Shown in pieces: positions 44,799-54,180 of a DNA stretch of 64,000 bases (its first letter is position 1; the number at the start of each line of letters is the position of its first letter). The DNA lies in the NCBI GenBank assembly GCA_034401795.1, contig CM067359.1:141919136-141983135 (forward strand), read 5' to 3'. The notes beneath the pieces were generated by a model. The model searched no databases and was not told where the DNA came from. It worked only from the letters and a program-made list of their open reading frames with translations. A program made the position numbers and the translations under genes. Source of the DNA: Chaetoderma sp. LZ-2023a. Taxonomy: Eukaryota > Mollusca > Caudofoveata > Chaetodermatida > Chaetodermatidae.

Positions 44799-45933
44799 TT
44801 ATTTTTTCAAAATCGACAAGGCGAGAGGATTCGAGGTGTCACGGAGATAATGGTCTGTAAAACTTGACTCACAGTGCCACTGAGCCACGGACATAATGTC
44901 ATCCACAGGGACCCCATTAAATAGGGCAGTGGAAGTCACTACGCCGCGGACACTGTGAGCCTTGGCTATGTCAACCTGCTTACCCGTGGCGGATTTGTGA
45001 CAAAATTGGATACACTCTACAATCCACCTGGAAATGGTGTCCTTAGACGCCCTGCCATGGGGTTCAATATATGACAACCATAACGCTGACTGATCGGTCC
45101 GCCACTCCGAAGTACGCTGTTTGTACCGAAGTAGCGCCCGAACGGGACACCATGCTTTAGAATTAGGATCATATCTAGTTAAAGCAGGCAAAAAAATAGG
45201 TTGACCTGGATATTTCAAAGACTGATTCTTAGCTAAGAAATTAATCCTAGGTAGTAACTTAAGGCCTTCCCCTGTAACCACAAAACGGTCATCCTCAGCT
45301 GATATGGCATGAATCTCACTCCTACACCTAGCCGAGGCCGCAGCAATTAAAAATACAGTTTTAAAAGTTAACATTTTCATAGAAATGGAACTAAGTGGTT
45401 CAAAAGGCTTATCACCTAGTACTTGAAGCACTAGCGATAAACTCCAAGAAGGAATCACAGGGGGATTCCTTGGTCTTAGATTGCGCATGCCTTTAATTAA
45501 TACATTTAATGTACTTACTTCATCACTTCCCCCTCTTAGCCAAGCAAGGATTAACAGTCATTAAAGCTGACTTATAACCAGCAATAGAGTTAGGCTTGAG
45601 GCTATAGGCATCATACAGGTGACAGAAGAAATCAGCTACTACCTGAATAGATGAATCCATTGGATTAATACATCTTTTTGAGCACCACTCTGCAAATCTG
45701 TTGATTTTATAGTTATATGCTCTGGAGGTTGACCCCCTCCTGGCTTTGGCCATAAACATGGCTGCTTGCTCAGAAAAGCCCTCCTTAATTCTCGATTCCT
45801 TGACAACATCCACGCAGTCAATCTGAACATTGACAGATTGTTGTGAAGGGCCTTGCCCTGGAAGATAATGTCGTCCATCAGAGGTAGAGGAACCGGATTG
45901 CAGACCAGAAGGTCCAGCAGATCCGTATACCAT
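44799..45933 (-). pseudogene. Tyrosine recombinase, DIRS copy D
   Basis: A candidate Met (PIMVYG) is at 45933 and the gene overlaps the end of RNase H in another frame. N-terminal half: IDCVDVVKESRIKEGFSEQA, SRAYNYKINRFAEWC, SLKPNSIAGYKSALM. One extra base near 45526 (CACTTCCCCC against CACTCCCCC in copy E) shifts the frame. C-terminal half: AHSVRGVVTS (HxxR) and AQWHCESSFTDHYLRDTS are intact. The first Arg box reads SARCRSEI; codon 45324-45326 is TGT where copy E has CGT. The enzyme would normally integrate circular DNA through a 3'-phosphotyrosine intermediate; this copy could not. Confidence 0.92.
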
Positions 45934-47765
45934 GATCGGCTTGGCCAATCCGGGGCGATCAGAAGCACTTGGCATTCCTCCTGTCTGATTTTCTGAAGGA
46001 TTTTTGGAATCAGGATTGCTGGAGGGAATGCGTATGCATACATTCTCCCCCAGCTGATAGCTAACGCATCTGTTGCGAAAGCGCTTGGATCTGTAATCGG
46101 AGAGACGTACGTCGTCATCTTCGCATTCTTCTTCGTTGCGAACAAATCGATGTTGGGTTTCCCCCAATGGTCGAACAGACGATCCGCCACACATTGATTT
46201 AGTTGCCATTCCGTCGGTAAAACACTCATCCTTCGGCTCAATGAGTCTGCTAGCAGATTTAACCTTCCCGGAATATGAACTGCTTTCAAGGTAATCCTGT
46301 GATCCAGGCACCAACAAAGCAGTCTCCATGTCATCATACAGAGACTGGGCGACTTCGTTCTGCCCTGGCGGTTTATGTAAGTCACAACTGTTGAGTTGTC
46401 TGAACGAATAAGAACAATCTTGCCCTGAACTTTCTGTAAGAAATGTTCCAGGCCCAGGACTACTGCTCTTAGCTCCAGTAGATTGATATGTTCCCTTGAC
46501 TGTTCCAGATTCCAAAGCCCTGATATCGTGGATTCTTCCAGGCAAGCTCCCCAGCCCTCCATCGATGCATCTGTATACACAGTCACCTGAGGGTGGGGAG
46601 GGGTTAGCATAACCCCCACCAAGAGATTCTCTGTGTTCAACCACCATTGCAGGTGGTGAATCAGAGGCACCAACACTGACACGTTCGAGTCCAGCGAACC
46701 TGTACTCTGGGTCCATTGTGTCATGAGAAATAACTGGATCGGCCGCCTGCGTAAGGCGGCCTGAGGAATGACCGGTTCCAATGAAACCATCAACCCCAGC
46801 ATTCTCAAGTAAACCCGTGCCAGGACATGACGACTGTCGCACACTGCCTGAATTACTGAGATGAGTTTCTGAACTCTCTCCTGAGTAGGATAAACATATC
46901 CTATCTCTAGATCGAAGAACATCCCCAGGTAAACAAACTTCTGGGATGGAGTCAGCTCTGATTTTTGGAAATTGATTATCCAGCCCAAGTCTGTGAGAGT
47001 CTTCAAAACAATCTCCAGATTGGCCGATAAACTCTCCTGGGTGTGTGCTTTTAACAGCCAGTCGTCTATGTACGTGTGGACTGCTATGCTTCTCCTGCGG
47101 AGGTATGCAGTGATCGCAAGAACCACACGGGTGAAAACCCGAGGAGCCGTGGAAATTCCGAAGGGTAACACCCTGAATTCCCACTGTCTGCCCTGGAATG
47201 CAAACCTCAGGAAGCGACGGAAACTCCTCGCTATGGGGATGTGGAAATAAGCATCCTTTAAATCTATTGAAGCTGTCCACATTCCCCTCTCTAACCCCGC
47301 CAACACCGAGCGCACAGTCTCCATCTTGAAACTGGGCATCTCTATGAACCTGTTCAACGGCTTGAGGTTGAGAATTGGTCTCCACCCTCCGGTGTTTTTT
47401 GTTACTAAGAACACGGTTGAATAGAAGCCCGGACACTTTTGTGCCGGCTGAATAGCTCCTTTTTGTATGAGGGAATCTATTTCCTCCTCGATACACAACC
47501 TTTGATCTGGATCTCTCGGATTTGGAGCCCAGATTGGCACTAGAGACAGTCGCGACGGCGGGCCTGTCATCCAATCGGGATGATACCCGACTGAAAGCCA
47601 TCGCAAGACTAAACGGTCCTGAGTCAACCGTTCCCACTCTTGCATGTGGTTGGCCAAACGGCCTCCCACCGGTCCACCTAGGGAGAGAGGTGGACATAAG
47701 GAGTGCAAGAGTGGCACTGTCTCGTTCGCCAGAAACACCGGAGTGGTTCTCACCGCGGTAACCAT
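45639..47765 (-). CDS. Reverse transcriptase-RNase H, DIRS copy D
   Basis: An open frame of 708 codons starts at ATG 47765, four bases after the gag stop (47770-47772); gag is in a different frame, so stop-and-reinitiate or frameshift translation is likely. RT motifs: TGGWRPILNLKPLNRFI, WTASIDLKDAYFHIPI, LPFGISTAPRVFTRVV, VHTYIDDWLLKA (catalytic Asp pair), KSELTPSQKFVYLGM. RNase H motifs: VYTDASMEGWGACLEE, LLELRAVVLGLEHFL, IRSDNSTVVTYINRQGR, IPGRLNLLADSLSRR (the D-E-D-D set). The DIRS-specific region follows (NIDLFATKKNAKMTTYVSP, YAFPPAILIPKIL, LLIAPDWPSRSWY). No internal stop is seen; this is the only apparently intact RT-RNase H in the window. Confidence 0.93.
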   Translation of the reverse strand: MVTAVRTTPVFLANETVPLLHSLCPPLSLGGPVGGRLANHMQEWERLTQDRLVLRWLSVGYHPDWMTGPPSRLSLVPIWAPNPRDPDQRLCIEEEIDSLIQKGAIQPAQKCPGFYSTVFLVTKNTGGWRPILNLKPLNRFIEMPSFKMETVRSVLAGLERGMWTASIDLKDAYFHIPIARSFRRFLRFAFQGRQWEFRVLPFGISTAPRVFTRVVLAITAYLRRRSIAVHTYIDDWLLKAHTQESLSANLEIVLKTLTDLGWIINFQKSELTPSQKFVYLGMFFDLEIGYVYPTQERVQKLISVIQAVCDSRHVLARVYLRMLGLMVSLEPVIPQAALRRRPIQLFLMTQWTQSTGSLDSNVSVLVPLIHHLQWWLNTENLLVGVMLTPPHPQVTVYTDASMEGWGACLEESTISGLWNLEQSREHINLLELRAVVLGLEHFLQKVQGKIVLIRSDNSTVVTYINRQGRTKSPSLCMMTWRLLCWCLDHRITLKAVHIPGRLNLLADSLSRRMSVLPTEWQLNQCVADRLFDHWGKPNIDLFATKKNAKMTTYVSPITDPSAFATDALAISWGRMYAYAFPPAILIPKILQKIRQEECQVLLIAPDWPSRSWYTDLLDLLVCNPVPLPLMDDIIFQGKALHNNLSMFRLTAWMLSRNRELRRAFLSKQPCLWPKPGGGQPPEHITIKSTDLQSGAQKDVLIQWIHLFR

Positions 47766-47769
47766 CCCA

Positions 47770-49821
47770 TCAGGCACGATTACCACGACCAGATCCTCGC
47801 ACGCCACATCCAGCACCGCGCGCACCTCGGTGCGCGGGTGGCCTGGCTGACTGCGCCTGAGGAGCCTGCGTCCCCCTCGCTGCTGGCCGAATCGCACGCG
47901 GCCTAGGCCGACGCTGCGCTGGTGGTTGGCCTCTGACCTGGCCACCTCCACCTCGAGCTTGCAGGGGACGATACGCAGGGGGTGCGGCGCGAACGTTCGC
48001 ACGGCGGAGCACTTCAAATTGCTCGCGCAGCGCCCTCTGGTTGTTGAGCAGAGTAACCGTCTCCTGGAGGTGCCTGCATCCCTCACCTCCAAAGAGACCA
48101 GGACCTGTCATAGGCGTACGCAGTAGCCTATTATACAGGTCCTGGGACAGGCACAAATTGTCCAAGGCAAATGTGCGCGGCGCCCGGACACTCCTGGTCA
48201 CCGCCCGCGTCATACAGTCCAAAGCCAGGTTGATACCATCCTGGATGGCTCTCTGGACTGTAACCGGGCTCGGCTGGCGCGATGCGGACGCCGTTACTAC
48301 CCCTTGTAACAGCTGTGAGACGTGGGACAGAGCGGCAATCGAAGCCCTCCCACTCTCCTCCGCATCGCGCAACGCGGCATTGGCCGAACGCAACGCGTTC
48401 GAACACAAGACTCCCGTGTCATAACGGGAGCCTGGCCGCGCATCTTCTCCCAAAGCCACGCGGTCATCCACGCTGGGCTTGGGTACCACACCGTACCTCT
48501 GGTAGTCCAGGGGCACGATGCGGCAGCGCCTTGCTACCTCGCGAGGGGCCTTCGCGAGACGCCCATTCGCCTTAATGGACGTCTCCGCCGCCTCGAACAT
48601 GTCAACGACATGCTCCGCCAGCGGCAGAGATGGCATGGCGCTAGCAGTGGCCCTACCAGCTAACCACGGCCGGTGGTCTAGCTGGCTAGCCGACTGCTCC
48701 ACGGGCAGACCTGGCCTAACACTTACCAGCCACTGGCAAGCGTCTAACCAATCCTCTTCCGTGGCTAGCTGCGAGCGCTCAACAAGACGGGGGCATCCGT
48801 CTTCCTCCTGAGCGCCAGCAGCAGAGCTTGACGGCGGATATGCTGATACCGCCGGCAAACCAGACAACACATGCGGGCCTGAAAGAACAAGCATGTTCAA
48901 TTGACTGGCTTGACCAGGAGCAGGCGCCGTGGTAGAGCGCGGGGCGAATACAGCCCCACCACGGCCCCGGCCAGCACCAGCGATACTCTCGGCAAGCCGA
49001 GGTATGCGGTAAAGCTGACCTTCAGCATCCACCAGGGCCACCTTCTGCGCCGTGAACTCTACTCCTGCGTGAGTAGAGCCATGGAACATGTTGCCTGTAT
49101 TCCCCGCGAGGGGTGCACAGATGTCATACTCCATGGTCACGTCTCCAGAAGGCGACCCTAACAGGAAATCCTCTTCCTGCTCCTGGCCAGAAAGATTAGA
49201 CTCCGGGTCAGCAAAGAGAGCTAACCCGGACTGGCCAGGAAAGGTGCCATAGGAGGTACTGGCACCCGCGGCGTGCGGATACCCCTGGACTGATAAGCAG
49301 CCCGCGGGTTCCAGCGACAGCCGTCCACGACCCCTCGGCGTGGCACGAAGCCTGCCGCCAGGGTCGTGGATCGGTCCCATCAACGGGGCCACCTCTGAAT
49401 CATCGAACAACGGAACCGGCCTACGGAAAGGAGATTCAGAGGCGGGGATTTCCTGCCCGGAAGCAGACGCCGCGGACGACAAAGGATTTGGTCCAGGAAG
49501 CATGCCACGTAGCAACTCTGGAACCAAATCCTTTATCGTCCTCTTCATCTTTCTCAACATTTCGGTCCGGAAGGCCTCCATGTCCACCGCGGACGAGGCC
49601 TTCCTCTTACCCTTCTTAACAAGACCCTCTCTCTTCGTCTTCCTCTCCTCCTCCACTACCTTGTCCTTAGCCTGCAACGACAAAAAGTCAGACATTAAGT
49701 CGCCCCCCCAATGCTTGCATACATCACATTTAAGCAATGGTCCACAGGGACTGCAACCAAAGCAAAGGTGAGGCACGAAACGATCCTTCAAAAACCGACC
49801 ACAGGACGGACAACCAGGTCT
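47770..49821 (-). CDS. gag main exon, DIRS copy D
   Basis: It starts after the acceptor CCTGTTTCAG and is open for 683 codons. Order: Cys-rich cluster RPGCPSCGRFLKDRF, HLCFGCSPCG, KCDVCKHWGG (zinc-binding candidate); a charged helix KDKVVEEERKTKREGLVKKG; LRKMKRTIKDLVPELLRGML; a Pro/Ser-rich and acidic middle with repeated LFADPESNLSGQEQEE-type motifs; a conserved C-terminal domain (REVARRCRIVPLDYQRYGVV, INLALDCMTRAVTRSVRAPR, LLRTPMTGPGLFGGEGCRHL); and an Arg/Gly/Pro-rich tail ending GRGNRA-stop. By position it is the nucleic-acid-binding structural protein. An upstream in-frame ATG at 49848 lies in the intron, so the true start is probably in the short exon at 50617. Confidence 0.87.
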   Translation of the reverse strand, partial: RPGCPSCGRFLKDRFVPHLCFGCSPCGPLLKCDVCKHWGGDLMSDFLSLQAKDKVVEEERKTKREGLVKKGKRKASSAVDMEAFRTEMLRKMKRTIKDLVPELLRGMLPGPNPLSSAASASGQEIPASESPFRRPVPLFDDSEVAPLMGPIHDPGGRLRATPRGRGRLSLEPAGCLSVQGYPHAAGASTSYGTFPGQSGLALFADPESNLSGQEQEEDFLLGSPSGDVTMEYDICAPLAGNTGNMFHGSTHAGVEFTAQKVALVDAEGQLYRIPRLAESIAGAGRGRGGAVFAPRSTTAPAPGQASQLNMLVLSGPHVLSGLPAVSAYPPSSSAAGAQEEDGCPRLVERSQLATEEDWLDACQWLVSVRPGLPVEQSASQLDHRPWLAGRATASAMPSLPLAEHVVDMFEAAETSIKANGRLAKAPREVARRCRIVPLDYQRYGVVPKPSVDDRVALGEDARPGSRYDTGVLCSNALRSANAALRDAEESGRASIAALSHVSQLLQGVVTASASRQPSPVTVQRAIQDGINLALDCMTRAVTRSVRAPRTFALDNLCLSQDLYNRLLRTPMTGPGLFGGEGCRHLQETVTLLNNQRALREQFEVLRRANVRAAPPAYRPLQARGGGGQVRGQPPAQRRPRPRAIRPAARGTQAPQAQSARPPAHRGARGAGCGVRGSGRGNRA

Positions 49822-50566
49822 CTGAAACAGGACAAAGGACGAGGACAATGAGTAATTTTGTTAAGGTTAGAAACTCAAAACCAAAATAAAAGAGAGGGAA
49901 AAGATCATAAAGATCAATAATTGAGCAAAACCAGCTTTGGTCAAAACATTAAATATTAATAATAGCAAGGCTGATTATGACGTCATGATCCCATGACAGA
50001 AAATAAATCGATCCGAACCAACAACAAGGTGTGCGGACGAATTGTATACATAACCAGAACATGTTAGAATGGTTAATCACACTACACAACCATCAGATAC
50101 TACAACGATAACCATGGCATAACAGTTAATTTTGTTTACATAATTAACTCCACCTCATATCATTACTTAGATACCTGATACCTTGTATAAACAAACCATC
50201 CAACGTGATGAGCTGGAGCACTCCACCAACTGCACGCCTCTTAACTCTCTCCACCTCATAGGGGAAGGAATTGGATCAAGAGGGCAAAGTGAGAAGACCT
50301 TTATACTAGGCCTCCGACTCACTGGACATAAAATTTTGGTTAGATAACCTAACAGTATTAGTAGGAAATGGAACCATGGTGGAGAAAAACCAAACCTCAG
50401 ATGCTGTGATGTCCATTACATATCCTCACACAGACCTGTGGACATAAACACAGAGAGAGATTAGTCTTATATAGCAACAACTAAACCAGGCGCTTATCAC
50501 GGTAAACGCGAGTCCCGGAAACACATTACACCGGGGAAAAACTCGCTAGAATATATTAGAAATCAC

Positions 50567-50617
50567 CTGATATAGAGATCCGGCGCCCTCCTCTGGTGAA
50601 ACCACTTTCTCTGACAT
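50567..50617 (-). CDS. Short first gag exon, copy D
   Basis: ATG at 50617 opens 17 codons, MSEKVVSPEEGAGSLYQ, ending CAG with donor GTGATTTC. It joins in phase 0 to RPGCPSCG at 49821, giving a gag of about 700 residues. Equivalent exons in copies A, B and C keep the length and the phase; A and B also keep the SPE core and the final Gln. The intron is 745 bp. Confidence 0.75.
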
Positions 50618-50717
50618 CTACAGGGTGAATACAATCTAATATAAATCACTCTCAAAGCTTATTAAGTCGCGTTGAACACTTGAAAAGTTTACAAAGAACA
50701 AAACATGTGTCTCTCTG

Positions 50718-50890
50718 CCAATAAATTAGCAAAGAGGAAGTAGTAGTCGGCGCATGCGCGGTGGTGGGGCTGGCATCCGCCGGACTACCCTCTGTCTACC
50801 TGCCCAGTAGGGGCACCTAACTGTTTTTATTCTGAGTGTTTATTGAGTGAACGCCGATATTTAGCAATATCAAAAGTATTAGGGAGGTAT
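50718..50890. repeat. Right inverted terminal repeat, copy D
   Basis: CCAATAAATTAGCAAAGAGG to AAAAGTATTAGGGAGGTAT. GCGCATGCGC is at 50750-50759. It lacks four bases near the tip (GGAGGTATAC against GGAGGTAAGTATAC elsewhere), destroying the GGTAAGTAT motif here only. Confidence 0.93.
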
Positions 50891-51239
50891 ACTCTTGATG
50901 TGAAAATAACGTTTTGCCGGCAAACTAGAAAAGATTGTTTGACTCAGAGGGCCCCGCAATCACTGAAAATACCTTTTTCTATGTAGTAAATAGCAATTTT
51001 ATTCAAAGCCTTCATAATACTAAAAAAAAAAAAAAATGAAATGAATTAAAGCAAAAGCTGAAGAATTAAGGTGTCTCATCATTGCATAGATGAAAAAGAC
51101 CATAACAAGCAGAAGCATGAAATAGTTAATTAAGCAGGTTCCTGAATACACCAAAAATATCTTACTTATATTGTATTACTGGTGCCCAAAGAGAAAGTTC
51201 AAAGAAAATCACAAGTATCGCTGGTGCCCAAAGAGACAT

Positions 51240-52270
51240 GTGGCCAAAGTATTTGACTATGAAGGTGAATCCTTCAAAAGGCACATCTGTGTATCTTAAG
51301 CGAGGCATATACCAAGTTTCAACAAAGTATCTTAAGCAGTTCTGTATGATATAAGCTGTTTACGAGAAAATTGACAAGTTTTTACATTAAAAGCCCATTT
51401 TCACCCAAAATATTGGACCAATAATGGCGAATCCTTCAAAAGGCACATCTGCGTATCGAAACTGAGGCATATACCAAGTATCATTAAAATATCTTAAGCG
51501 GTTCTGTATGATATGCTGTTTACGAGATTTTGTGGACAGACAGATGGATGGATGGACGGACGGATGGACAGACAGACACGCTGATTACTATAGGGCAAGT
51601 CCATTTTCACATAACGAAGCCACCTGCCAAGGTTCATTAAATTATTTTAAGTAATTCTGTATGATATGGTGTTTAGGAGAAAATTGACAAAAATCATGAG
51701 TTTTTGCAAGACCATACCCAAAATTCTGAAATCTTGGACCTATAAATGTGAATCCTTCAAAAGGCACATCTGCGTATCATAGCTGGGATATATATCAAGT
51801 TTCATTAAATTATTTTAAGCGATTCTGAATGATATGGTGTTTATGAGAAAACTGACAAAAATCGTGAGTTTTTGCATTTAAAAGACCATACCCAAAATTA
51901 TAAATGTGAATCCTTCAAAAGGCACATCTGCGTATCATAGCTGAGACATATATCAAGTTTCATTAAATTATTTTAAGGGATTCTGAATGATATGGTGTTT
52001 ACCAGAAAATTGACAAAAATTGTGAGTTTTTGCATTAAAAAAAACCATTTTCACGCAAAATCTTGGACCGATAAAGGTGAATCCTTCAAAAGGCACATCT
52101 GCATATCATTAAAATATCTTAAGCAGTTCTGTATGATATGCTGTTTACGAGATTTTGTGGATGGACAGACCGACAGACGGACGGACGGATGGACAGACAG
52201 ACAGAGACAGACAGATGGACAGATGCAGTGATTACCATAGGGCTTCCGCACCTTCCAGTGTGGGGCCCTA
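51240..52270. repeat. Pearl/Helentron-like tandem array
   Basis: GAATCCTTCAAAAGGCACAT recurs near 51267, 51429, 51750, 51909 and 52079 (spacing about 160-170 bp or twice that), with ATGATATGGTGTTTA and TTGACAAAAAT between. Two GACA/GACGG-rich tracts (51533-51580, 52160-52220) follow blocks of monomers. The end has GGGCTTCCGCACC / GTGTGGGGCCC, a small imperfect hairpin. Confidence 0.72.
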
Positions 52271-52620
52271 ATTATTTTAAAATTACACAGTATTTTACCT
52301 GTAGGAATTAGTGGCTAATCAGCTTAAGGCGATTATAACTGAGATTATATGACCGGCTGTAGGATATTATTTATTTGCTCATCATACACCAGAGCACACC
52401 AGACCAGCTGCATCACTAATTGGTTCCTGCTAGAGTGACATAAATGGTATTTAGCCACTTTTTTCTAATTATTCTGATTTATTTCTGTTTTTTACTGATA
52501 GCCATAGGTTGATTATTATATAAAGCTATCATTCAAGAGCATATGTTAGTTCCCTAGTCCTTTCCTTTAACATTGGCAGTTTTCCCACCCGCCAGATGCA
52601 GTAATATTGCCATATATGAC
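52271..52620. other. USP5 intron with no recognised feature
   Basis: No coding or repeat structure recognised. Confidence 0.35.
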
Positions 52621-52626
52621 AATAGT

Positions 52627-52830
52627 GAGTAGTAGAAGTGAAGTACACAGGAGCTACCTCTATACCATTGTATAATTAGTCAGTAGTAGAAGTGAAGTAC
52701 ATAGGAGCTACCTCTATACCATTGGGGTACCATTGTATAACTAGTCAGCAGTAGAAGTGAAGCACATAGGTCATACCTCCATACCATTGTTTAATTAGTA
52801 AGTAGTAGAAATGACATATACAAGACCTAC
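52627..52830. repeat. Tandem array of about 53-66-bp units beside a USP5 donor
   Basis: Units with GTAGTAGAAGTGAAGTACA and GAGCTACCTCTATACCATTG start near 52627, 52682, 52748 and 52801. In sense orientation each holds ATAGAGGTAGCTCC or ATGGAGGTATG. The last unit runs into the real exon end, ATAGAG|GTAGGTC. Confidence 0.85.
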
Positions 52831-52953
52831 CTCTATAACATTAATGAGATGAAGAAGGAATTCCTGTGAGTCCTGTTGCTTCTTAGTTGAGAATTCTGGA
52901 TGTCCTCGACCGATCAGTGTTTTAAACATCTGTGGACGGACCAGCTGACGAGG
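52831..52953 (-). CDS. USP5: USP5 exon, catalytic domain
   Basis: The acceptor TTGTTTCAG precedes 52953 and the donor GTAGGT follows 52831. The 123-nt phase-0 exon encodes PRQLVRPQMFKTLIGRGHPE then FSTKKQQDSQEFLLHLINVI and E. It matches the USP5/USP13 pattern P.MFK.LIG.GHPEFST..QQD.QEF.LHLIN. The Cys-box exon should lie further upstream on the minus strand, beyond the window or unrecognised. Confidence 0.94.
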
Positions 52954-53029
52954 CTGAAACAATGCACACATACATATGTACCAGGATGAGTTGATCTGCA
53001 TTGTATAACTCGTAACCCTTTAAACCTCA

Positions 53030-53245
53030 TATCAGCCAAAAATGGCTTCGGCGGTGGTCTTGAGAAATGTCCATTTGTAGACCAAGAAAATAGTATGTTT
53101 TTGTAAATTTGCCACTGGAATGACTGGCTTGATAACTGAGCCAGTCATTCCAGTCATAAATTTTCAAAAATAGTATTCCTTTGGTCTGCAAATGGACATT
53201 TTCTATCAAAAATTCAAATTTTCTTGAACAAATTTGAGTGTTAAA
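53030..53245. repeat. Foldback repeat type 1
   Basis: CAGCCAAAAATGGCTTCGGC, GTCCATTTGTAGACCAAG, then GCCACTGGAATGACTGGCTT / GAGCCAGTCATTCCAGTCA, and the mirrored GGTCTGCAAATGGACA arm. Confidence 0.78.
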
Positions 53246-53601
53246 GGGTTAAATAAGAAACTATAATGAAGGAAAGCTTTGAATGGTGTCTGCTCTATGG
53301 ATACCATGGCCAGTGTAGCTTTAGGCTTAAATACTAATTATACTGATTTGTAATTCAAATACCACCTTGGAGAAATTTGTAAGGAATTGGTAACTGAGTA
53401 GATTTTGAGCAATTCTAATTTAAATCGATTAAATTGCTCACAAAATGATTACATTTTCAATTACTTTAGATATTAATAATATCTAGGCTCTATCCTCAGA
53501 AAAGACTTATTTATGCATATATTCATCTGGGGTATTTCAACAAGAATTTCTAAATAACAGTTACGATACCATCTAACCACAAATGTTGTTGTGATGCAAA
53601 C

Positions 53602-53685
53602 ATGAAGCTCGACTTTATGACTTTACGATGAACTATGAAGCAAGATTTTATGACTTTACGATGAACTATGAAGCTAGACTTTGAC
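53602..53685. repeat. 33-bp tandem repeat, about 2.5 units
   Basis: ATGAAGCTCGACTTTATGAC followed by TTTACGATGAACT starts at 53602, 53635 and 53668. Confidence 0.85.
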
Positions 53686-53689
53686 CGTT

Positions 53690-54180
53690 TAACCCAAAAT
53701 TAATTGTATCATCCTCTCTCATTAGCGATTGTGTCTAAGTTTGGGTGCATTATCATTAACACAACATGGGATATGAACCGCTAAAGGGAGAAAAATGCTA
53801 GTGTTGAGAAAACCCTTATGTTTTGTCTTATCACACTGACCGTAAACTTTTGATGCCATAGCGATTGTGTCATGCCATAAGGAAGGATGTGTCCGAATTT
53901 GAGCCCTATATGCTGAGAATAAGACCAATTCTGAGATATAAACTGCTAGTATTGAAAAGTGATTTTAGCCAGGAGACTGACCTTGACCTTTTGACTCAAA
54001 GGTGACATGTGTTATTGCCTCTCATTATAAAGAAGCATGTGTCCAACTTTGGCTCCAGTATAATTAAGAAAACATAAGATAAAAATGCTGAAGTTGAATT
54101 AAACACAAAATTTTAATGTTGAAAAATATTTTCCCAAAATAACACTGACCTTGACCTTTTACCTTTTGACCCTGAAGCAG
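53690..54180. repeat. Diverged pearl-like monomers
   Basis: Roughly 160-180-bp units with GTGTCTAAGTTTGGGTGCAT / ATGTGTCCGAATTTGAGCCC / ATGTGTCCAACTTTGGCTCC and GACCTTGACCTTTTGAC. They are related in layout to 4165 and 43325. Confidence 0.5.

Larger units (their letters stand above)
43878..50904 (-). mobile_element. DIRS copy D, family 2, full length and best preserved
   Basis: Left tip TAAACGAAATCTAGG, right tip TATACTCTTGATGTGAA. Terminal repeats 43917-44093 and 50718-50890, ICR 44164-44262, C-run 44443-44455. At 7.03 kb it carries a two-exon gag, an open RT-RNase H frame of 708 codons and a YR with one inserted base and a catalytic Arg-to-Cys change. The arrangement (inverted ends, ICR, C-terminal YR) is that of DIRS1-like elements, not Ngaro/PAT types with split direct repeats. 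Copy E is a close relative. Confidence 0.95.

Noticed and set aside
45523-47697. 724-codon open frame overlapping RT in copy D
   Set aside because: Only its last part is real (YR N-terminal half); the rest is the off-frame shadow of the RT-RNase H gene.
49340-49771. Plus-strand frames opposite gag in copies A, D and E
   Set aside because: They mirror the GC-rich gag on the other strand, with no family pattern.
43878-50904. LTR (Gypsy/Copia) or Ngaro-type classification
   Set aside because: No direct LTRs, no aspartic protease or DDE integrase; inverted ends with an ICR and a tyrosine recombinase fit DIRS1-like elements instead.
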